This document shows, piece by piece, positions 55,407 to 64,000 of a stretch of DNA of 64,000 nt (positions are counted from its first letter, which is position 1; each line of letters starts with the position of its first letter). The DNA lies in contig JAIYCH010000104.1 of assembly GCA_027488135.1 (NCBI GenBank), positions 22,801 to 86,800 of the forward strand. The letters run 5' to 3'. The position numbers were made by a program, and so were the translations under genes. The stretch is from Saprospiraceae bacterium (lineage in GTDB: Bacteria; Bacteroidota; Bacteroidia; Chitinophagales; Saprospiraceae). Under the pieces are notes generated by a model, which did no database searches, was not told the DNA's origin, and saw only the letters and a list, made by a program, of their open reading frames with translations.

Positions 55407-55463
55407 TTGCCGCCGGGGACTAAATGGTACAATGAAAAAATGTTGCCGCCAGGGACCAAATAG
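55407..55463 (+). repeat. Direct repeat TTGCCGCC[G/A]GGGAC
   Basis: TTGCCGCCGGGGACTAAATGG (55407-55427) and TTGCCGCCAGGGACCAAATAG (55443-55463) differ at four of 21 positions and are 15 bp apart. They lie just beyond the transposase stop, next to the large palindrome, and may be part of the element's right end. Confidence 0.6.
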
Positions 55464-55472
55464 CAAGAAACA

Positions 55473-55526
55473 TGTGACCCCTCTGGGGTCAGGTCCGCAA
55501 ATATAAATGACCCCAGAGGGGTCACA
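55473..55526. repeat. 19 bp perfect inverted repeat made of palindromes
   Basis: Bases 55473-55491 and 55508-55526 are perfect inverted copies with a 16 base spacer. Each arm holds the palindrome TGACCCC/GGGGTCA, so either arm can fold alone. This suits the recognition hairpin of an IS200-type element or a REP sequence mobilised by the transposase. Confidence 0.75.
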
Positions 55527-55565
55527 CGTTTATAATTTTTTGCCAAAGGCATACGAAATCTGCCT

Positions 55566-56288
55566 TTACATCAATATGCCGGCATCGGCAAAACTCAGAT
55601 AACCGGCATCGGTATAAATGATGTGGTCAATAATTTTGACATCAAGGTCGTTTCCACAAGACATGAGTCTTTTTGTAAGATTCAAATCTGCGTCACTGGC
55701 AGTTAAATTTCCCGACGGATGATTATGGCCCAAAATGATATAAGAGGCAAAATTTTCTAAGGCATGTCTGAAAATTATTTTTGGATCAACCATAGTACCC
55801 GAAACGCCTCCTATACTAATTCTTTCTCTACCAATGACCTTATTGCTTCTATTTAGCAAGATAATCCAAAATTCTTCTACCTGAAGATCGACCAGCACAG
55901 GTTTAAATATTTCATAAGCATCAACGCTCGATTTAATTTGCGTCCTAACCGTAATTTTTAATTCCGATCGACGCTGTCCCAATTCCAAGGCGGCAGAAAT
56001 TAAACTGGCCTTAGCGGGACCAACCCCTTTGAACCGGCAAAGGTCTTTAATCGACGCTTTACTTAAGGAAGATAAATCGTCATTAAAACCCTTCAATAAT
56101 CGATGGGCCAATTGAACTGCATTTTCCTCAAACGAACCAGAACCAATTAAAATGGCTAATAACTCTGCATTTGACATTTCTTTTTTACCCCTCATTTTTA
56201 ACTTTTCCCTTGGTCTTTCAGCCTCCGGAAGGGTTCTCATAGTTATATGAACTTGGGGATATGCTGAATCTGTTAAATCTGTTGCCAT
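55566..56288 (-). CDS. radC: RadC-family (JAB) protein
   Basis: A 240 aa protein with an N-terminal helix-hairpin-helix region (LPEAERPREKLKMRG, then LCRFKGVGPAKASLI) and a C-terminal JAB metalloprotease-like domain with GHNHPSGNLTASDADLNLTKRL holding the HxHPSG and D metal residues. The family was named for DNA repair, but the true function is unsettled. The first ATG gives 16 extra residues; the Met at residue 17 is also possible. It is divergent from rnpA. Confidence 0.9.
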   Translation of the reverse strand: MATDLTDSAYPQVHITMRTLPEAERPREKLKMRGKKEMSNAELLAILIGSGSFEENAVQLAHRLLKGFNDDLSSLSKASIKDLCRFKGVGPAKASLISAALELGQRRSELKITVRTQIKSSVDAYEIFKPVLVDLQVEEFWIILLNRSNKVIGRERISIGGVSGTMVDPKIIFRHALENFASYIILGHNHPSGNLTASDADLNLTKRLMSCGNDLDVKIIDHIIYTDAGYLSFADAGILM

Positions 56289-56453
56289 ATAATGCTTACT
56301 TTTGTGTTAATAAGATTTGAATTGAGTGCAATGTCTATATTAACCAACAAATGCAAAAGGACAGAATGTAGGTTTTTTACCCTACAATAAAGGGTTTATT
56401 TTCGTTAACTAATCATTCAAAGCATTGATTTTAAATAGGATAAATTAATTATT

Positions 56454-56867
56454 TTGGCAGAAGGACAAACGTTTAAAAAAGAAGAACGATTAAAAAGCAG
56501 AAAAGTGATTGGTCAATTGTTTCGCTCGAAACAGAGTCTTGGCCACTACCCATTTCGTCTTTTATGGGCCAATATTCCCTCTGCTCATTCATTGGACAAT
56601 CCCGTTTTATTTACGCAGAGTGTCCCAAAAAAGAAATTCAAACATGCGGTAGATAGAAATCTTATCAGACGGAGAATAAGAGAAGCATACCGTTTAAATA
56701 AAGCAACATTTTACGCCAATTTTCCCGCAGGAAATGATGAACAAATAGCCATAATGGTTATCTATATAGCCACTGAAACCTTGCCTTTTTCCAGCATTGC
56801 GATCGCCATGGAAAAAATGCTTCATCGATTTCATAAAATTAGAAATAAACCAATAAAAGAAGTTTAA
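56454..56867 (+). CDS. rnpA: Ribonuclease P protein component
   Basis: RnpA (137 aa) is the protein subunit of RNase P, which trims the 5' ends of tRNA precursors. The signature RNLIRRRIREAYR (the basic RNR motif) is present near residue 69, preceded by FTQSVPKKKFKHAVD. The start is TTG at 56454, as no in-frame ATG fits the family N-terminus. It is separated from rpmH by about 37 kb, unusual since the two are usually adjacent. Confidence 0.92.
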   Translation: MAEGQTFKKEERLKSRKVIGQLFRSKQSLGHYPFRLLWANIPSAHSLDNPVLFTQSVPKKKFKHAVDRNLIRRRIREAYRLNKATFYANFPAGNDEQIAIMVIYIATETLPFSSIAIAMEKMLHRFHKIRNKPIKEV

Positions 56868-56868
56868 C

Positions 56869-57372
56869 ATGAGAAGCAAACTATTGATTGTAGCCTTTTT
56901 ACATCTCACTTTTGTTTTGTCTGCACAAAGGAACCTCCAATTCTTACAATTAGAAAAAGTAGGAAGTATGAAGGTTACTAAAATTTCTCTTGGCAGTGTT
57001 ATCACCTATTCCATTAAAGATGGACAAGGCTGGTACTCCTCCGAAATAGCGAACTTTTTATATAAAGACCAACTTATAGCCATGGCCGACAGAACTATAC
57101 CTTTAAATGAAATTACGGCCCTGCGATATGATAGAACCTGGCCAAAGGCCATTGGCAGACAAGTGGGTCTATTTGGCCTATCGTGGTCGGGTTATGCCTT
57201 TATCGGCACGTTGACTGACGGAAGGCCGGAGACAAGCTACAGGACTTCCGATGCTATTGTGACAGGAAGCGCCCTCGCCGTGGGTTTATTATTGCCAAAA
57301 TTAATTTCGTTTAGAGTTAAAAAAATAGGTAAAAAATACAGACTTAGATTATTGGACCTAAGGCCTGAGTGA
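56869..57372 (+). CDS. Exported hypothetical protein
   Basis: A 167 aa protein with a signal peptide (MRSKLLIVAFLHLTFVLSAQ), a beta-rich middle and one hydrophobic segment near residues 125-143. No family is recognised. It begins 1 bp after the rnpA stop and is probably translated from the same message. Confidence 0.75.
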   Translation: MRSKLLIVAFLHLTFVLSAQRNLQFLQLEKVGSMKVTKISLGSVITYSIKDGQGWYSSEIANFLYKDQLIAMADRTIPLNEITALRYDRTWPKAIGRQVGLFGLSWSGYAFIGTLTDGRPETSYRTSDAIVTGSALAVGLLLPKLISFRVKKIGKKYRLRLLDLRPE

Positions 57373-57474
57373 TATTTTTTAAACTTTTTTTTAATAAAAA
57401 AAATAAATAAATGCCTTTACATTCTTTTGTAAAGTAAAAAAAAGGTCATTTTTGCGATGTTAATTTTTAAAAAC

Positions 57475-59550
57475 ATGAGTATGTCAAGCGAACAAACTAT
57501 CCCGTCAGAAAAAACAGTTTCTGAACGCGCTTCCGATTTAATCAGAATTCTTTCCGCTTCTATGGTTGAGCGTGCACAATCAGGTCATCCTGGAGGACCA
57601 ATGGGAGGAGCTGATTTTATGCACATACTCTTCACAGAATTCATGGTTTTCAATCCTGAAAATCCACGCTGGCCATTTAGAGATCGCTTTTTTCTGGATC
57701 CCGGACACATGTCAGCTATGTTATATGCCCAAATGGGTCTTTTAGGATTTTACACTCCTGACGATTGGAAGCAATTCAGACAATGGGGAAGTCCAACGCC
57801 AGGGCATCCTGAAAGAGATTTAGATAGAGGCATTGAAAATACCTCCGGTCCTCTTGGCCTGGGTCATGCCTTTGGTGCCGGTGCAGCCATAGCAGAAAGA
57901 TTCCTGGCTGATAGATTTGGCGAATGGCTCTCTCATCATACTTATGTCTATATATCTGATGGGGGCATTCAGGAGGAAATTTCCCAAGGTGTTGGTCGTA
58001 TTGCTGGTCATCTTGGTCTCGGAAATCTCATTCTTTTTTATGATGCAAATGACATTCAACTTTCTACCCGGGTCGAAGATGTTACGAATGAAGATACTGC
58101 CGCTAAATATAAATCATGGGGTTGGGATGTTCAGACCATCGTAGGAAATGACCATCAGGCTATTAGAAATGCTTTGCGTCAGGCAAAAATGGTAACAGAC
58201 AAGCCTTCCATAATCATAGGAAAAACGATTATGGGTAAAGGTGCCGTTACCGCTGAAGGAAAATCGTTTGAAGGAGAGGTAGAAACCCACGGTAAACCTT
58301 TAGGAAAATCGAACGCGTCTTTTCCAGAAACTATAAAAAATTTGGGCGGCGACCCTGAAAATCCTTTCCTCGTTTTTCCTGATGTCGAAGAATATTACGA
58401 AGCGGTTAAGGAAAAATGTATTAATGCCGCAGGAAGGAAGCAAGATGAGGAATTGGAATGGAGGCAGGCGAATGTAGAAAAATCTTTACTCCTCGATCAA
58501 TATCTCAACGGCGTCTTACCTGAACTCGATTGGGAAAATATTATTCAAAAACAAGGTGACGCCACCCGGTCTGCTTCAGGAAAGGTGCTGGAATTATTTG
58601 CCTCGAAAGTAGGAAATATGATCGTTGCTTCGGCCGATTTATCAAATAGCGACAATACTCAGTCTTTCCTAAATAAAACAAAAGCACTTAAAAAAGGAGA
58701 TTTTTCCGGTTCTTTCCTCCAGGCAGGTGTTTCTGAACTTACTATGTCTGCCCTATCGGTTGGTATGGCGCTTCATGGTGGGGTAATACCCGTTTGTGCT
58801 ACCTTTTTCGCGTTTTCCGATTATATGAAGCCCGTTTTACGTCTGGCTGCCCTTATGGAAATTCCTACTATTTTTATCTGGACGCACGACTCTTTCAGGG
58901 TGGGCGAAGATGGACCAACCCATCAGCCTATAGAGCAGGAAGCTCAACTAAGGCTACTAGAAAAATTACATAATCATTCTGGAAAACCAGGTTTTCTTGC
59001 CCTTAGACCGGCAGATGCCGATGAAACTACAGTGGCCTGGAAAATGGCTATCGAAAATACAGAAACACCCACTGGATTAATATTATCAAGGCAGAATATT
59101 GTCTCGCTACCAGCCACTGGTGGTGTTTCAAGATATAATAATGCCCTCGGTGCTCAAAAAGGCGGTTATGTCGTGTCCGATTGTGAAGGAAAACCCGATA
59201 TCGTTCTAGTTGGAAATGGTTCTGAAGTGAGTACGCTTTATGCTGGTGCTCAATTATTAAAAGAGAGGGAAAATAAAAAAGTAAGACTGGTTTCTATTCC
59301 TTCAGAGGGTTTATTCTTTAGCCAGTCTAAAGAATATCAAGAAAGTATTTTGCCAAATGATGTTCCCCGACTAGGTCTTACGGCTGGTCTTCCCGTAAAT
59401 TTAGAGGGAATCGTTGGACATAACGGTGTTGTATTAGGATTAAGACATTTCGGATATTCTGCTCCGGCCGATGTGCTGGATGAAAAATTTGGATTTACCG
59501 GTGATCGGGTTTTTGTCGCGGCGAGTAATTTATTAGCTTCTCATTCATAA
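57475..59550 (+). CDS. tkt: Transketolase
   Basis: Transketolase (about 691 aa) moves two-carbon units in the non-oxidative pentose phosphate pathway, using thiamine pyrophosphate. Motifs are visible: SGHPGGPMGGAD, the TPP/metal region GHLGLGNLILFYDANDIQLS, IGKTIMGKGA and FRVGEDGPTHQPIEQ. The start is uncertain among ATGs at 57457, 57475 and 57481; a near-consensus promoter (TTTG at 57426, CATTTTTG at 57447) puts transcription near 57461, which favours 57475 or 57481. It is 16 bp from the transaldolase gene. Confidence 0.96.
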   Translation: MSMSSEQTIPSEKTVSERASDLIRILSASMVERAQSGHPGGPMGGADFMHILFTEFMVFNPENPRWPFRDRFFLDPGHMSAMLYAQMGLLGFYTPDDWKQFRQWGSPTPGHPERDLDRGIENTSGPLGLGHAFGAGAAIAERFLADRFGEWLSHHTYVYISDGGIQEEISQGVGRIAGHLGLGNLILFYDANDIQLSTRVEDVTNEDTAAKYKSWGWDVQTIVGNDHQAIRNALRQAKMVTDKPSIIIGKTIMGKGAVTAEGKSFEGEVETHGKPLGKSNASFPETIKNLGGDPENPFLVFPDVEEYYEAVKEKCINAAGRKQDEELEWRQANVEKSLLLDQYLNGVLPELDWENIIQKQGDATRSASGKVLELFASKVGNMIVASADLSNSDNTQSFLNKTKALKKGDFSGSFLQAGVSELTMSALSVGMALHGGVIPVCATFFAFSDYMKPVLRLAALMEIPTIFIWTHDSFRVGEDGPTHQPIEQEAQLRLLEKLHNHSGKPGFLALRPADADETTVAWKMAIENTETPTGLILSRQNIVSLPATGGVSRYNNALGAQKGGYVVSDCEGKPDIVLVGNGSEVSTLYAGAQLLKERENKKVRLVSIPSEGLFFSQSKEYQESILPNDVPRLGLTAGLPVNLEGIVGHNGVVLGLRHFGYSAPADVLDEKFGFTGDRVFVAASNLLASHS

Positions 59551-59566
59551 ATAAACCTATAGTTCT

Positions 59567-60223
59567 ATGAAATTTTTTATTGATACGGCCAATTTAGATC
59601 AAATTCAACAAGCGAAGGAACTTGGTGTATTGGATGGCGTTACAACGAATCCATCATTAATGGCTAAAGAGGGCATTAAAGGAGATGCTGCTATTTTAGC
59701 GCACTACATAAAGATTTGCCAATTGGTTTCTGGCGATGTTAGCGCTGAAGTTATTGGTACTGACTTTGCAACTATGGTTAAAGAAGGGAAAATATTAGCT
59801 GATCTGGCGCCTAATATTGTAGTGAAAGTGCCCATGACGGCTGACGGTGTTAAAGCTATTTGTCATTTTACTTCTTTGGGTATTAGAACTAACTGTACAC
59901 TTATTTTTTCTGCAGGTCAGGCTATTTTGGCTGCTAAAGCTGGTGCTACTTATCTTTCTCCTTTTGTTGGTCGATTAGATGATATTAATTGGGAAGGAAT
60001 GCAATTGATTAGGGATATTGCAGATATTTTTACGATTCAAGGTTATGAAACAGAAATTTTAGCTGCTTCTATACGTAATTCGAGGCATATCGTTGATGCT
60101 GCCCGTTCTGGGGCCGATGTGGTTACTTGTCCTTTATCGGCTATTATGGGATTATTGAATCATCCATTAACCACTATAGGATTAGAGACCTTCTTGAGCG
60201 ATTATAATAAGAGCCAGGCATAA
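59567..60223 (+). CDS. Transaldolase-like fructose-6-phosphate aldolase (TalC/MipB family)
   Basis: A 218 aa TIM-barrel of the short transaldolase/FSA group. TNPSLMAKEG, VVKVPMTADGVKA (with the Schiff-base lysine) and NCTLIFSAGQA are visible. In Bacteroidota it serves as the transaldolase of the pentose phosphate pathway. The tight operon with tkt supports this. Confidence 0.93.
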   Translation: MKFFIDTANLDQIQQAKELGVLDGVTTNPSLMAKEGIKGDAAILAHYIKICQLVSGDVSAEVIGTDFATMVKEGKILADLAPNIVVKVPMTADGVKAICHFTSLGIRTNCTLIFSAGQAILAAKAGATYLSPFVGRLDDINWEGMQLIRDIADIFTIQGYETEILAASIRNSRHIVDAARSGADVVTCPLSAIMGLLNHPLTTIGLETFLSDYNKSQA

Positions 60224-60224
60224 A

Positions 60225-60402
60225 GGGTTTGAGTTGTACTGGGTGGAGCGTTTTTTTTGACGCAGGGTTTGCAGAGTTCTGCGCAGGGTTTCGCAGGGTT
60301 TGATTTGTACTGGGTGGAAAGTTTTTTTTTGACGCAGAGTTTGCGGTGTTCTGCGCAGCGTTTCGCAGGGTTTGATTTGTACTGGGAGGAAAGTTTTTTT
60401 TA
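60225..60402 (+). repeat. 71-72 bp tandem repeat (about 2.5 units)
   Basis: Units start with GGGTTTGA at 60225, 60296 and 60368, with the third truncated. Each holds GTACTGGG, a T-tract with GACGCAG, and GCGCAG[G/C]GTTTCGCA. The third unit ends at the GxxExxY stop codon. Such CGCAG repeats are often found next to GxxExxY genes in Bacteroidota. Confidence 0.85.
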
Positions 60403-60777
60403 CAATCCGTTAGCTACTCTACGAATGCCGAATTTCAAACTTTTTACATTGAAATTTATCAGGAGACCCAGTTTACACTTTGACAATTTCAGGTAGGTAA
60501 GTAATTGGGCGAAGTGAAGGTCGTGAAAAGCTTCTACGGATTTTATTTCTACTACCACTTTGTTTTCTACGAATAAATCTATTCTATATCCGGCCTCTAG
60601 TTTAACATCGTGATAGACTACGGGCATGGGTCGCTGTTTGCTTACGAGGAGGCCTGCCTGCATTAGTTCATAATACAGGCAGGCTTCGTAGGCATTTTCC
60701 AATAGACCGGGACCTAATTCGGTATGTACCTTGATGGCACAATCTATAATAGAGGTAGAAATTTCATTTTCAGTCAT
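60400..60777 (-). CDS. GxxExxY protein
   Basis: A 125 aa protein of the GxxExxY family, with the name-giving stretch GPGLLENAYEACLYYEL near residue 22-38 and a PD-(D/E)XK-like core (YRIDLFVENKVVVEIKSV). It is probably a nuclease-like fold of unknown function. It lies between the tandem repeats and the acyl-CoA dehydrogenase, 11 bp from the latter. Confidence 0.88.
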   Translation of the reverse strand: MTENEISTSIIDCAIKVHTELGPGLLENAYEACLYYELMQAGLLVSKQRPMPVVYHDVKLEAGYRIDLFVENKVVVEIKSVEAFHDLHFAQLLTYLKLSKCKLGLLINFNVKSLKFGIRRVANGL

Positions 60778-60788
60778 TCGATATACGA

Positions 60789-61949
60789 TTAAATAGGAAG
60801 GTAGGGGCTTCCCTGAATAACCGATCTGGAAATGACTATTTGTTGAATCTCCGACGTTCCCTCATAAATCTGAGTAATTTTAGCATCTCTCATTAATCTT
60901 TCTACGTGATATTCCTTCACAAAACCATATCCGCCGTGTATTTGAACGGCTTCGATGGTTGTTTTCATGGCTACCTCAGAGGCGAATAACTTTGCCATGG
61001 CACTTGCTATATTGTAGGGTAGGCCTTCATCTTTTAGCCAGGCAGCGCGATAAACCATTAATTTTGCTGCTTCAATGTCTGTTGCCATTTGAGCTAATTT
61101 AAAACTAACCCCCTGGTGTTGGTTTATGGGCTTACCAAAAGCCTCCCTTTCCTTACTATAAGCCAAAGCGAGTTCATAAGCGCCACCAGCGATACCTAAA
61201 GCCTGAGCCGCGATACCTATTCTTCCTCCATCGAGTATTTTCATTGCTATTTTAAATCCTTCCCCAGCACTTCCTAATCTATTCTCTTTTGGAACCTTCA
61301 CGCCTGTATAAGTGATGGAAGTTGTATCAGAAGAGCGAATGCCCAATTTATCCTCTTTAGCTCCAATTTTAACACCAACCCAGGCAGATTCGACCAAAAA
61401 AGCACTAATACCCGCCGTACCTTTCCCAGGATCGGTTTGCGCGATAACAATATGCAATTTCGAGGTACTTCCGTTGGTAATCCAGTTTTTTGTCCCATTT
61501 AACAAAAAATGATCCCCCATATCTGTTGCTTGGGTACGTTGATGAGTAGCATCACTTCCCGCTTCGGGTTCAGAAAGACAAAACGAACCAATCCATTCCC
61601 CTGAACTTAAAAGCGGCAAATACTTTATCTTTTGTTCCTCCGTACCATAATGTTCAATTCCCCAACAAACCAATGAATTATTAACAGACATAATAACAGA
61701 ACAGGAATTATCTACTTTTGAAATTTCCTCCATCGCGAGGACATAAGAGACAGTATCTAAACCACTTCCACCAAAAAGAGGGTCCACCATCATACCCATA
61801 AAGCCAAGTTCGGCCATTTGTTTTACTTCATCAAAAGGATACTGCATTGTGGTATCTCTCTGAATGACACCAGGCTTGCAAATGGTCCGGGCAAATTTCC
61901 TGGCAGCCTCCCGAACGGAAATCTGTTCCTCTGTTAATTTAATATTCAT
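60789..61949 (-). CDS. Acyl-CoA dehydrogenase
   Basis: A 386 aa FAD enzyme that oxidises acyl-CoA to enoyl-CoA. The pattern is typical: SLVCWGIEHYGTEEQK, CLSEPEAGSDA, GTKNWITNG and the C-terminal QIHGGYGFVKEYHVERLMRDAKITQIYEGTSEIQ region with the expected catalytic base. It most resembles short-chain (butyryl-CoA) dehydrogenases, but chain length is not determined. It precedes the GxxExxY gene in the same direction. Confidence 0.95.
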   Translation of the reverse strand: MNIKLTEEQISVREAARKFARTICKPGVIQRDTTMQYPFDEVKQMAELGFMGMMVDPLFGGSGLDTVSYVLAMEEISKVDNSCSVIMSVNNSLVCWGIEHYGTEEQKIKYLPLLSSGEWIGSFCLSEPEAGSDATHQRTQATDMGDHFLLNGTKNWITNGSTSKLHIVIAQTDPGKGTAGISAFLVESAWVGVKIGAKEDKLGIRSSDTTSITYTGVKVPKENRLGSAGEGFKIAMKILDGGRIGIAAQALGIAGGAYELALAYSKEREAFGKPINQHQGVSFKLAQMATDIEAAKLMVYRAAWLKDEGLPYNIASAMAKLFASEVAMKTTIEAVQIHGGYGFVKEYHVERLMRDAKITQIYEGTSEIQQIVISRSVIQGSPYLPI

Positions 61950-62093
61950 TTATTTAATTTTTATTGTTAGCGAATTTACGCTAAATATATTAAATTTGAA
62001 CGAGCACCTTAAACATTAGCGTAATCTTAGGATTACCTTCCAAGAATTTTTTTTGAAAATTTTCACTTTATCATTCAACTTAATTAATTTGTC

Positions 62094-64000
62094 ATGAAAA
62101 AAAGCACAATTAGACACCCATTTCTGGTGTTTTTGGGAATGCTCATCAGCTTTTCTGTATTTTCCCAAAAGACGATTACTGGAAAGATTTCCTCTGCGTC
62201 CGACGGTTCAGCATTAGAAGCCGCGGCAGTCTCTGTAAAAGGTACCACAGTAGGGAGTATTACGGACGCAAATGGTAAATATTCCATTCAAGTTCCTGCT
62301 GGATCTACCGTACTGGAATTCAGTTATACTGGATTTATAAGCCAGGAAATTACCATTGGTGACAAATCTGTTATCGATGTTGTTTTAGAAGAAGGCGTAC
62401 AACTTTCTGATATTGTGGTTATTGGCTCCCGTTCACAAACGAGAACGAAGATTGAATCTGCAGTTCCTGTTGATATTATCCCCATGAAGCTAATCATAAA
62501 TGATGTGGGTCAGGTTGATCTGAACCAAATTTTGACATTTATAGCTCCTTCATTTCAATCGGCAAGACAGACAATTTCTGACGGAACAGACCACATTGAT
62601 CCTGCCCAGTTGAGAGGATTAGGATCTGATCAGGTTTTGGTTTTAATTAACGGAAAGCGACGTCATCAATCTGCCTTAGTCAACGTAAATGGAACGGTAA
62701 ACAGAGGACAGGTTGGTACTGACTTGAACGCCATTCCTGCCAATTCCATTGAACGTGTCGAAATATTAAGAGATGGTGCGGCGGCACAATATGGTTCCGA
62801 CGCGATTGCTGGTGTTATCAACATTGTATTGAAAAACGAAACGGGTGTTTTAAGCGGCAATGTCTCTTATGGTCAGCACGTTAGTTCTTATGCAAAAAAC
62901 TATGTAATAAACAAAGGGATAAATGACCATGTAAATGTCAGAGATGGTGCGGCTACACAGGTTGCCCTGAATTATGGCTTTAAATTAGGTTCAAAAGGTA
63001 TATTGAATTTAACGGGCGAATACACAAAAAGAGACATATCGAATAGATCAGGTACTTACACGGGTCAGATTTATCCTTCCGTTGGTGGCTTAGTTAAGGA
63101 TGATTCAATTCTTTCTGCCAGAGGACTGAATAGGGACGATTTTGATATGAGAATTGGTAATTCGAAGATTAATGGCGGCGGCGTCATGTATAATTTAGAT
63201 TTACCCATCAATGATAAAACTACTTTTTATGCCTTTGGCGGTTACAATAGAAAAGCGGGAGAAGCCGCTGGTATTTACAGATACCCTAATGCCGTTCCAG
63301 CGTCTGTCAGAGGCCTGGTTTTGTCAAGTAGCTACTATCCTAATGGCTTTTTGCCGTTAATAAACTCAACCGTAGTAGATTTCTCAACGGTGGTAGGATT
63401 AAAGGGAAAAGCTGGTGAATGGTTCTATGATTTGAGTAACACTTATGGAAGAAATGTTTTTGATTTTGGCGTTTCTAACTCTGTAAACTATACTCAGGCG
63501 CTTATTTCAGCCGCTCCACAAAGAGAATTTGATGCTGGTGGTCTTACTTTTTTACAAAATACGATAAATGCAGATGTTTCTCGCTCATATAAAGTTTTAA
63601 GTGGGTTAAATACGGCCTTTGGAGCAGAATATAGGATAGATCAGTTTGATATCAGAGCGGGTGAGGAATCATCTTACAAAAATTATAACACTGCGGCAGG
63701 TATTGCTGCGGGTGCTCAGGTTTTTGCTGGATTTTTACCATCAAATGAGGGAAGTAACGCAAGAAATAACGTTGCTTTTTATGCTGACCTTGAACAGGAT
63801 TTTTCAAAGAATTTTATGATTGCCGGTGCGCTAAGATTTGAAAACTATTCAGACTTTGGCAGCACTTTTAATTATAAGTTAGCTTCCCGTTTAAAATTAA
63901 CGGACAAGATTTCATTACGTGCCAGCACAAGTACAGGATTCCGTGCACCTTCTCAGCAGCAAAAGTTTTATGCAAAAACAAATACTTTATTTGTCGCTTC
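62094..64000 (+). CDS. TonB-dependent receptor with carboxypeptidase-regulatory-like domain (cut by window end)
   Basis: Translation from the ATG at 62094 stays open to the window end, so at least the last part is missing. A signal peptide (LVFLGMLISFSVFSQ) precedes a CarboxypepD_reg-like domain (KTITGKISSASDGSALEAAAVSVKG), then the plug (QILTFIAPSFQSARQT, LRGLGSDQVLVLINGKRRH, DLNAIPANSIERVEILRDGAAAQYGSDAIAGVINIV) and part of the beta-barrel. No SusD-like gene is visible, so the ligand is unknown. Confidence 0.9.
   Translation, partial: MKKSTIRHPFLVFLGMLISFSVFSQKTITGKISSASDGSALEAAAVSVKGTTVGSITDANGKYSIQVPAGSTVLEFSYTGFISQEITIGDKSVIDVVLEEGVQLSDIVVIGSRSQTRTKIESAVPVDIIPMKLIINDVGQVDLNQILTFIAPSFQSARQTISDGTDHIDPAQLRGLGSDQVLVLINGKRRHQSALVNVNGTVNRGQVGTDLNAIPANSIERVEILRDGAAAQYGSDAIAGVINIVLKNETGVLSGNVSYGQHVSSYAKNYVINKGINDHVNVRDGAATQVALNYGFKLGSKGILNLTGEYTKRDISNRSGTYTGQIYPSVGGLVKDDSILSARGLNRDDFDMRIGNSKINGGGVMYNLDLPINDKTTFYAFGGYNRKAGEAAGIYRYPNAVPASVRGLVLSSSYYPNGFLPLINSTVVDFSTVVGLKGKAGEWFYDLSNTYGRNVFDFGVSNSVNYTQALISAAPQREFDAGGLTFLQNTINADVSRSYKVLSGLNTAFGAEYRIDQFDIRAGEESSYKNYNTAAGIAAGAQVFAGFLPSNEGSNARNNVAFYADLEQDFSKNFMIAGALRFENYSDFGSTFNYKLASRLKLTDKISLRASTSTGFRAPSQQQKFYAKTNTLFVA

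Noticed and set aside
60225..60402. CRISPR array
   Set aside because: Units are long, adjacent and without unique spacers.
60257..60496. 79-codon plus-strand frame
   Set aside because: Translation of the tandem repeat; it shows the repeat, not a protein.

Overview
The window is chromosomal DNA of a member of the Bacteroidota, most like a Saprospiraceae/Chitinophagia-type heterotroph. The evidence is AT-rich DNA, weak or absent Shine-Dalgarno sequences, repeated TAnnTTTG -7 promoter boxes, a subtilase with a C-terminal type IX secretion (T9SS) sorting domain, TonB-dependent receptors, the futalosine menaquinone enzyme MqnC, a eukaryotic-type citrate synthase, and Bacteroidota-typical families (DUF3109, TIGR03643, FISUMP, GxxExxY). 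No rRNA, tRNA, CRISPR array or prophage was seen.

Layout. 0-6.2 kb: a cut secreted protein, an RluA-type pseudouridine synthase, and a minus-strand run mqnC-pnp-hisF-hisIE-SCP2. 6.2-11.8 kb: rimP-nusA-infB and a DUF1232 protein, with a hairpin plus T-tract in the rimP leader. 11.7-16.6 kb: the T9SS subtilase and rho, the latter with a long disordered N-terminal extension. 16.8-19.9 kb: serS, a zinc metallopeptidase, frr and rpmH, closed by two large hairpins. 19.9-24.6 kb: a TPR protein, a TonB-like protein, gcvH and citrate synthase. 24.7-33.4 kb: DUF3109, a TolC/HlyD/ABC export operon whose ATPase lacks most catalytic motifs, xerD and a two-subunit molybdenum hydroxylase. 33.5-38.2 kb: recO and small conserved genes, an HD-Pycsar-effector fusion, and gmd-fcl for GDP-L-fucose.

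38.2-45.8 kb is an accessory island: a PIN toxin-antitoxin pair, a decayed gene fragment, an AlbA_2 regulator, two tandem FISUMP surface proteins, and several palindromic or dispersed repeats. The two FISUMP copies differ sharply in a 17-codon block near their C-termini, a pattern resembling diversity-generating retroelement targets, although no reverse transcriptase is present here. 45.8-64 kb: a paraoxonase-like protein and a PHP phosphodiesterase, PBP1A, a TonB receptor, a split 5'-nucleotidase, an IS200-type transposase with palindromes, radC, rnpA, transketolase and transaldolase, GxxExxY next to tandem repeats, an acyl-CoA dehydrogenase, and the start of another TonB receptor.

Most genes are housekeeping: translation and transcription (rimP, nusA, infB, serS, frr, rpmH, rho), central carbon metabolism, cell wall and envelope transport. 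The novelty candidates are the FISUMP pair, the HD-Pycsar fusion, the degenerate ABC exporter, and the repeat-rich island.
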